Shown: positions 61,365 through 64,000 of the stretch, one piece after another
Layout: the number at the start of each line of letters is the position of its first letter
How positions within the stretch are numbered: position 1 is the stretch's first letter
Source of the DNA: Micrococcus sp. 2A
GTDB taxonomy: Bacteria > Actinomycetota > Actinomycetes > Actinomycetales > Micrococcaceae
Direction: 5' to 3'
Assembly: GCF_039519235.1 (NCBI RefSeq)
Contig: NZ_CP154351.1
Location: forward strand, 1,612,001 to 1,676,000
DNA: 64,000 nucleotides
Position numbers and translations under genes: made by a program
The notes under the pieces: model-generated
What the model saw: only the letters and a program-made list of their open reading frames with translations
Databases searched by the model: none
Told to the model about the DNA's origin: nothing

Positions 61365-61370
61365 TAGGGT
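61365..61370 (+). promoter_or_regulatory. -10 box of leaderless promoter (phosphotransferase)
   Basis: TAGGGT, 7 nt before GTG 61378. Confidence 0.45.
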
Positions 61371-61377
61371 GGACCCC

Positions 61378-62565
61378 GTGCACCGTCAGTCCCTCCACCT
61401 CGCAGCCCTGGCCGCCGCGGCCGTCCCCGGCCTGACCCCGGTCTCGGTGGTCGCCAGCCCGGACGACCCCGCGGACTTCTCCGCCGCCGTCGTCGTGGAC
61501 GCCCAGCGCCAGTGGTGGCGCGTGCGCTCCCCGCGCACCCCGGAGGCGGGGATCCGCCTGGAGACCGAGCTGCAGGTGCTCGCCGCGCTCACCCCGCGCG
61601 TGCGCGCGGCCCTGCCCTTCCGCACGCCCTCCGTAGCCGGCGCGGTGCGCCTGGGTGGCCTGCGCACCTTCGTGTACCAGGACATGCCGGGCCGTCCCCT
61701 CCCCCTCGAGGACCTCGTCCCGCTCGGCGAGCCCGCGGTGCAGGACGTCGGCCGCGTCATCGCGGCCGTGCACACCCTGCCCTCCTCCGTGGTGGACCTC
61801 GCGGACCTGCCGGTCTACACGGCGGAGGAGGTGCGCAACCGCCGGCTGCATGAGCTGGACCAGGCCGCCACCACGGGTCGCATCCCCCCGGTGCTGCTGC
61901 GCCGCTGGGAGGAGGCCATGGAGGAGGAGGCCCTGTGGTCGTTCTCCCCGGTGCCGGTGCACGGAGACCTGCACGAGGACAACCTGCTCGTGGAGCGCGG
62001 CCGGGTGGTCGGGGTGACCGGCTGGACCGACCTGCACGTGGGCGATCCCGCCGTGGACCTCGCGTGGCTGGCCGCCGCCGAGGACCCCGACTTCGCCGAG
62101 CGCGTGCTGGACGCCTACCGCGGGCGGCGCGCCGACGCCGGAGCCGGTGACGACGGGGACGAGCACCTGATGCGCCGCGCCTCCCTCCTCGCGGAGTTCG
62201 CGCTGGCCCAGTGGCTGGTGCGTGGCGTGGACCGCCACGACGCGGACATGATCGCCGAGGCGGAGGACATGCTGGCCGAGCTGGCCGACGCCGTCCGGGG
62301 CCGCACGCACGGGAGCGCACCGGAGCACGCCGACGGCGAGGCGGCCGACGGCGAGCCGGCGGGCGACGCGATGGATGCCGACGACGAGGACGCCGACGGT
62401 GACGACGCGGGCCGCGAGCGCGAGCCGGACGAGGCCGACGACCAGACCGCCGCCCTCACCGTGGTGCCGGCTCCGGGCCGGGAAGCGGACCGGGCCGCCG
62501 CCCGGGGTGCTCGCCGGGCGCAGAGCCCCGGCGACGGGATCACGGGCGGTTCAGCGCCTCGGTGA
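61378..62565 (+). CDS. Aminoglycoside-phosphotransferase-like (APH/choline kinase) protein
   Basis: 395 residues. Catalytic loop VPVHGDLHEDNLLV (about 195-208) and the later GDPAVDLAW; a metal-binding Asp is visible in GWTDLHVGDP. The family phosphorylates small molecules (aminoglycosides, macrolides, maltose, choline), and the substrate is not predictable. After residue 310 comes an acidic low-complexity tail (Asp/Glu/Ala) of about 80 residues whose last 26 nt overlap the end of the helicase-nuclease gene on the other strand. GTG start after a -10 box. Confidence 0.82.
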   Translation: MHRQSLHLAALAAAAVPGLTPVSVVASPDDPADFSAAVVVDAQRQWWRVRSPRTPEAGIRLETELQVLAALTPRVRAALPFRTPSVAGAVRLGGLRTFVYQDMPGRPLPLEDLVPLGEPAVQDVGRVIAAVHTLPSSVVDLADLPVYTAEEVRNRRLHELDQAATTGRIPPVLLRRWEEAMEEEALWSFSPVPVHGDLHEDNLLVERGRVVGVTGWTDLHVGDPAVDLAWLAAAEDPDFAERVLDAYRGRRADAGAGDDGDEHLMRRASLLAEFALAQWLVRGVDRHDADMIAEAEDMLAELADAVRGRTHGSAPEHADGEAADGEPAGDAMDADDEDADGDDAGREREPDEADDQTAALTVVPAPGREADRAAARGARRAQSPGDGITGGSAPR

Positions 62566-64000
62566 CGATGCGCTCGAGCTCATCCTCCCCCGGCAGGTGG
62601 GCGAGCGAGCGCTCGACGCCGTGCGCGACGTAGACGAAGCTCGCCCTGATGTTCTCGAGCGGGATCCCGTGCAGGCGTGACCACGCGAGCCGGTAGACCG
62701 CCAGCTGCAGGCCCTTGACCTCGAGGTCGCGGTCCGACGGCACCGCGCCCGTCTTCCAGTCCACCAGCTCCCACCCGGCCTCGGGATCGAGGGGCATCCC
62801 CTCGCGAGCTCCCGAGCAGTAGATGGCGTCCACGCGCCCGCGCAGGGTGATCCCGGCGACCGTGGTCTCCACCGCCGCCTCCACGAACGCGGGGGTCCGG
62901 TCCGCCCAGCGCGAGGACCGGAACCACTCCTGCATCGGGGCGAGGTCCAGGGCGTCGTCCACCCACTGGTCGGCGGCGTCCGAGGGGTCCTCGATGTCCA
63001 GCATGCCCGTCGCGCCGAACCGGTCCTCGAGCCAGGCGTGGAACGCCGTGCCGCGGCGCGCCGCGTGGGCGGGCGGACGCGGCATGGGCCGGCGCAGCTG
63101 CTCGGCCACCGCCTGCGGGTCCGCCGCCAGCTCACCGTAGAGCGAGACGGAGACGTGGCTCGGCAGCGCCACCTGGCCCCCGGTCCCGGCGATGTCCCGG
63201 CGCCGCAGCAGCACCCAGGCGAGCTCCCGGGCGATCTCCGGGTCCGCCTCGAGGTCCTCGGGGGCCGCGCCTCGGACGCGCGCGGCCGCGGACTCGACCG
63301 CGGCGCGCCGCGGCCGGGAGCGGGACGGGAGCTTCTCCCAGCGGTCCTCGTCCTCGGGGTCCTCCGGGTCAGCGACGGCGACCTCCGGCCCCGTCAGCGG
63401 GTCGAACGGCCACCAGGCGGCGAGCAGGCGGCCGGCCACGGGGTTCTCCTCCGTCAGCTCGAAGGGGTCCGGCTCGTGGCCGATCTCGATCCCGGGGAAC
63501 GAGCCGGCGAGCGCGGCGACCTCCTCAAGGAACTCGGACGGCGCCGCGGGGTTCTTGTTCGTCCCCTTCCAGCGGGTGGTGCTCAGCCACAGCCGGCTCC
63601 GCGCGCGGGTGAACGCGACATACGCGAGCCGCCGCTCCTCCCGCCTCCCGTGGGCGTCCACGGCGATCTGGTAGGGCTCGGGCAGCCCCTCGGCATCCTT
63701 GGACGTGTAGGTCCTGCCGGCCGACTGCGCCCAGTCGCGCATGTTCTCAGCCCATCCGGCGTCCCACTGCGGCAGTGAGGCCGCGTCACCGCGCAGGGCC
63801 CACGGCAGCGCGCCGTTCGCGGGCGCGGTCCAGCGGTCGGACCGAGCCGAGGGGAACGAGCCCTCCATGAGCCCCGGCACCGCGACGACGTCCCACTCCA
63901 GTCCCTTGGACGCGTGGGTCGTGAGCACCTGGACCACCCCGGGGGCGGGCTCCCCGGCCTCGATGCCGAGGCCCTTCTCGTGCTCCTCCACCGACGCCGT
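62540..64000 (-). CDS. AdnAB-type UvrD/Rep helicase with C-terminal nuclease domain (partial)
   Basis: The 487 codons in view are the C-terminal part; the frame stays open at 64000, so the N-terminal ATPase half is outside. Motif V THASKGLEWDVVAVPG and motif VI RRLAYVAFTRARSRL mark the helicase. The last about 200 residues are a RecB/AdnAB PD-(D/E)XK nuclease: GTAFHAWLEDRF, RVDAIYC, ELVDWKTGAV and LQLAVYRLAW. In mycobacteria the adnA/adnB genes lie just above uvrD2 (Rv3201c-Rv3202c), matching this order, with a phosphotransferase inserted. It probably resects double-strand breaks with an AdnA/AdnB partner outside the window. Confidence 0.9.
   Translation of the reverse strand, partial: TASVEEHEKGLGIEAGEPAPGVVQVLTTHASKGLEWDVVAVPGLMEGSFPSARSDRWTAPANGALPWALRGDAASLPQWDAGWAENMRDWAQSAGRTYTSKDAEGLPEPYQIAVDAHGRREERRLAYVAFTRARSRLWLSTTRWKGTNKNPAAPSEFLEEVAALAGSFPGIEIGHEPDPFELTEENPVAGRLLAAWWPFDPLTGPEVAVADPEDPEDEDRWEKLPSRSRPRRAAVESAAARVRGAAPEDLEADPEIARELAWVLLRRRDIAGTGGQVALPSHVSVSLYGELAADPQAVAEQLRRPMPRPPAHAARRGTAFHAWLEDRFGATGMLDIEDPSDAADQWVDDALDLAPMQEWFRSSRWADRTPAFVEAAVETTVAGITLRGRVDAIYCSGAREGMPLDPEAGWELVDWKTGAVPSDRDLEVKGLQLAVYRLAWSRLHGIPLENIRASFVYVAHGVERSLAHLPGEDELERIVTEALNRP

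Noticed and set aside
59071-61377. Upstream extension of the phosphotransferase frame
   Set aside because: It is antisense to uvrD2; the gene begins at GTG 61378 after a -10 box.

Overview
The window is a gene-dense stretch (about 57 protein genes plus one tRNA in 64 kb) of a very GC-rich actinobacterial chromosome. WhiB1, MtrA-MtrB-LpqB, PdtaS, UvrD2 with a tetracysteine/HRDC tail, a DUF1844 protein, UPF0182 and an AdnAB-type helicase-nuclease together point to the Actinobacteria. Gene content and the extreme third-position GC bias suggest Micrococcaceae, probably Micrococcus; that genus call is inference. No prophage, insertion sequence, CRISPR array or integron was seen. This is core chromosome with a few unusual genes.

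Layout. 1-3.8 kb: 3' end of a Pls/PosA-type NRPS-like membrane protein, an M1 aminopeptidase and a phosphopantetheinyl transferase that could prime the NRPS. 3.8-7.5 kb: pheS-pheT. 7.5-12.5 kb: a CHY zinc-finger/HExxH gene pair, pcp, an SOS-box-controlled radical SAM protein (Rv2578c family), a NUDIX hydrolase, an MFS exporter and a GlsB-type stress membrane protein. 12.6-15.5 kb: an rRNA methyltransferase and infC-rpmI-rplT, with infC starting at ATC. 15.8-23.7 kb: DUF1844, a membrane protein, whiB1, pdtaS, a CpaE-like ATPase plus a SAF protein, a BldC-like regulator, and LysM and Rv3235-like proteins. 23.7-32.7 kb: the conserved mtrA-mtrB-lpqB-comF-hpf-secA block. 32.8-34.5 kb: an ECF sigma factor and a frameshifted membrane partner. 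34.5-40.8 kb: a MetE-like protein, chorismate mutase, mnmA, cysteine desulfurase and a Trk/Ktr potassium system. 40.8-46 kb: a J-domain protein, trmL, a single-chain ECF sigma/anti-sigma fusion, a PIG-L deacetylase and an HtrA protease. 46.4-51.3 kb: TPM-domain protein, PspA, GltS-like transporter and initiator tRNA. 51.4-59 kb: UPF0182, a PDZ-Lon protease, a Zincin_2/DUF2342 protein, a YgjP-like protease and a ThiF-like protein. 59-64 kb: uvrD2, a phosphotransferase and the 3' part of an AdnAB-type helicase-nuclease.

Functional links. MtrA/MtrB/LpqB form one envelope-stress pathway, joined by overlapping stop/start codons. Cysteine desulfurase and MnmA supply sulfur for tRNA 2-thiolation. 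TPM and PspA form a likely membrane-maintenance pair. UvrD2, the AdnAB-type enzyme and the SOS-controlled radical SAM protein belong to DNA repair or the damage response. A recurrent signal is a TANNNT -10 box 6-9 nt before the start codon in a dozen genes, implying leaderless mRNAs.

Most notable: the sigma/anti-sigma fusion at 42385-43845; the SOS box at 9163-9178; the probable CTG start of mtrB at 32000; the one-base frameshift near 33860; the 10-bp phased repeats at 22221-22270; and convergent genes whose stop codons lie inside perfect inverted repeats.
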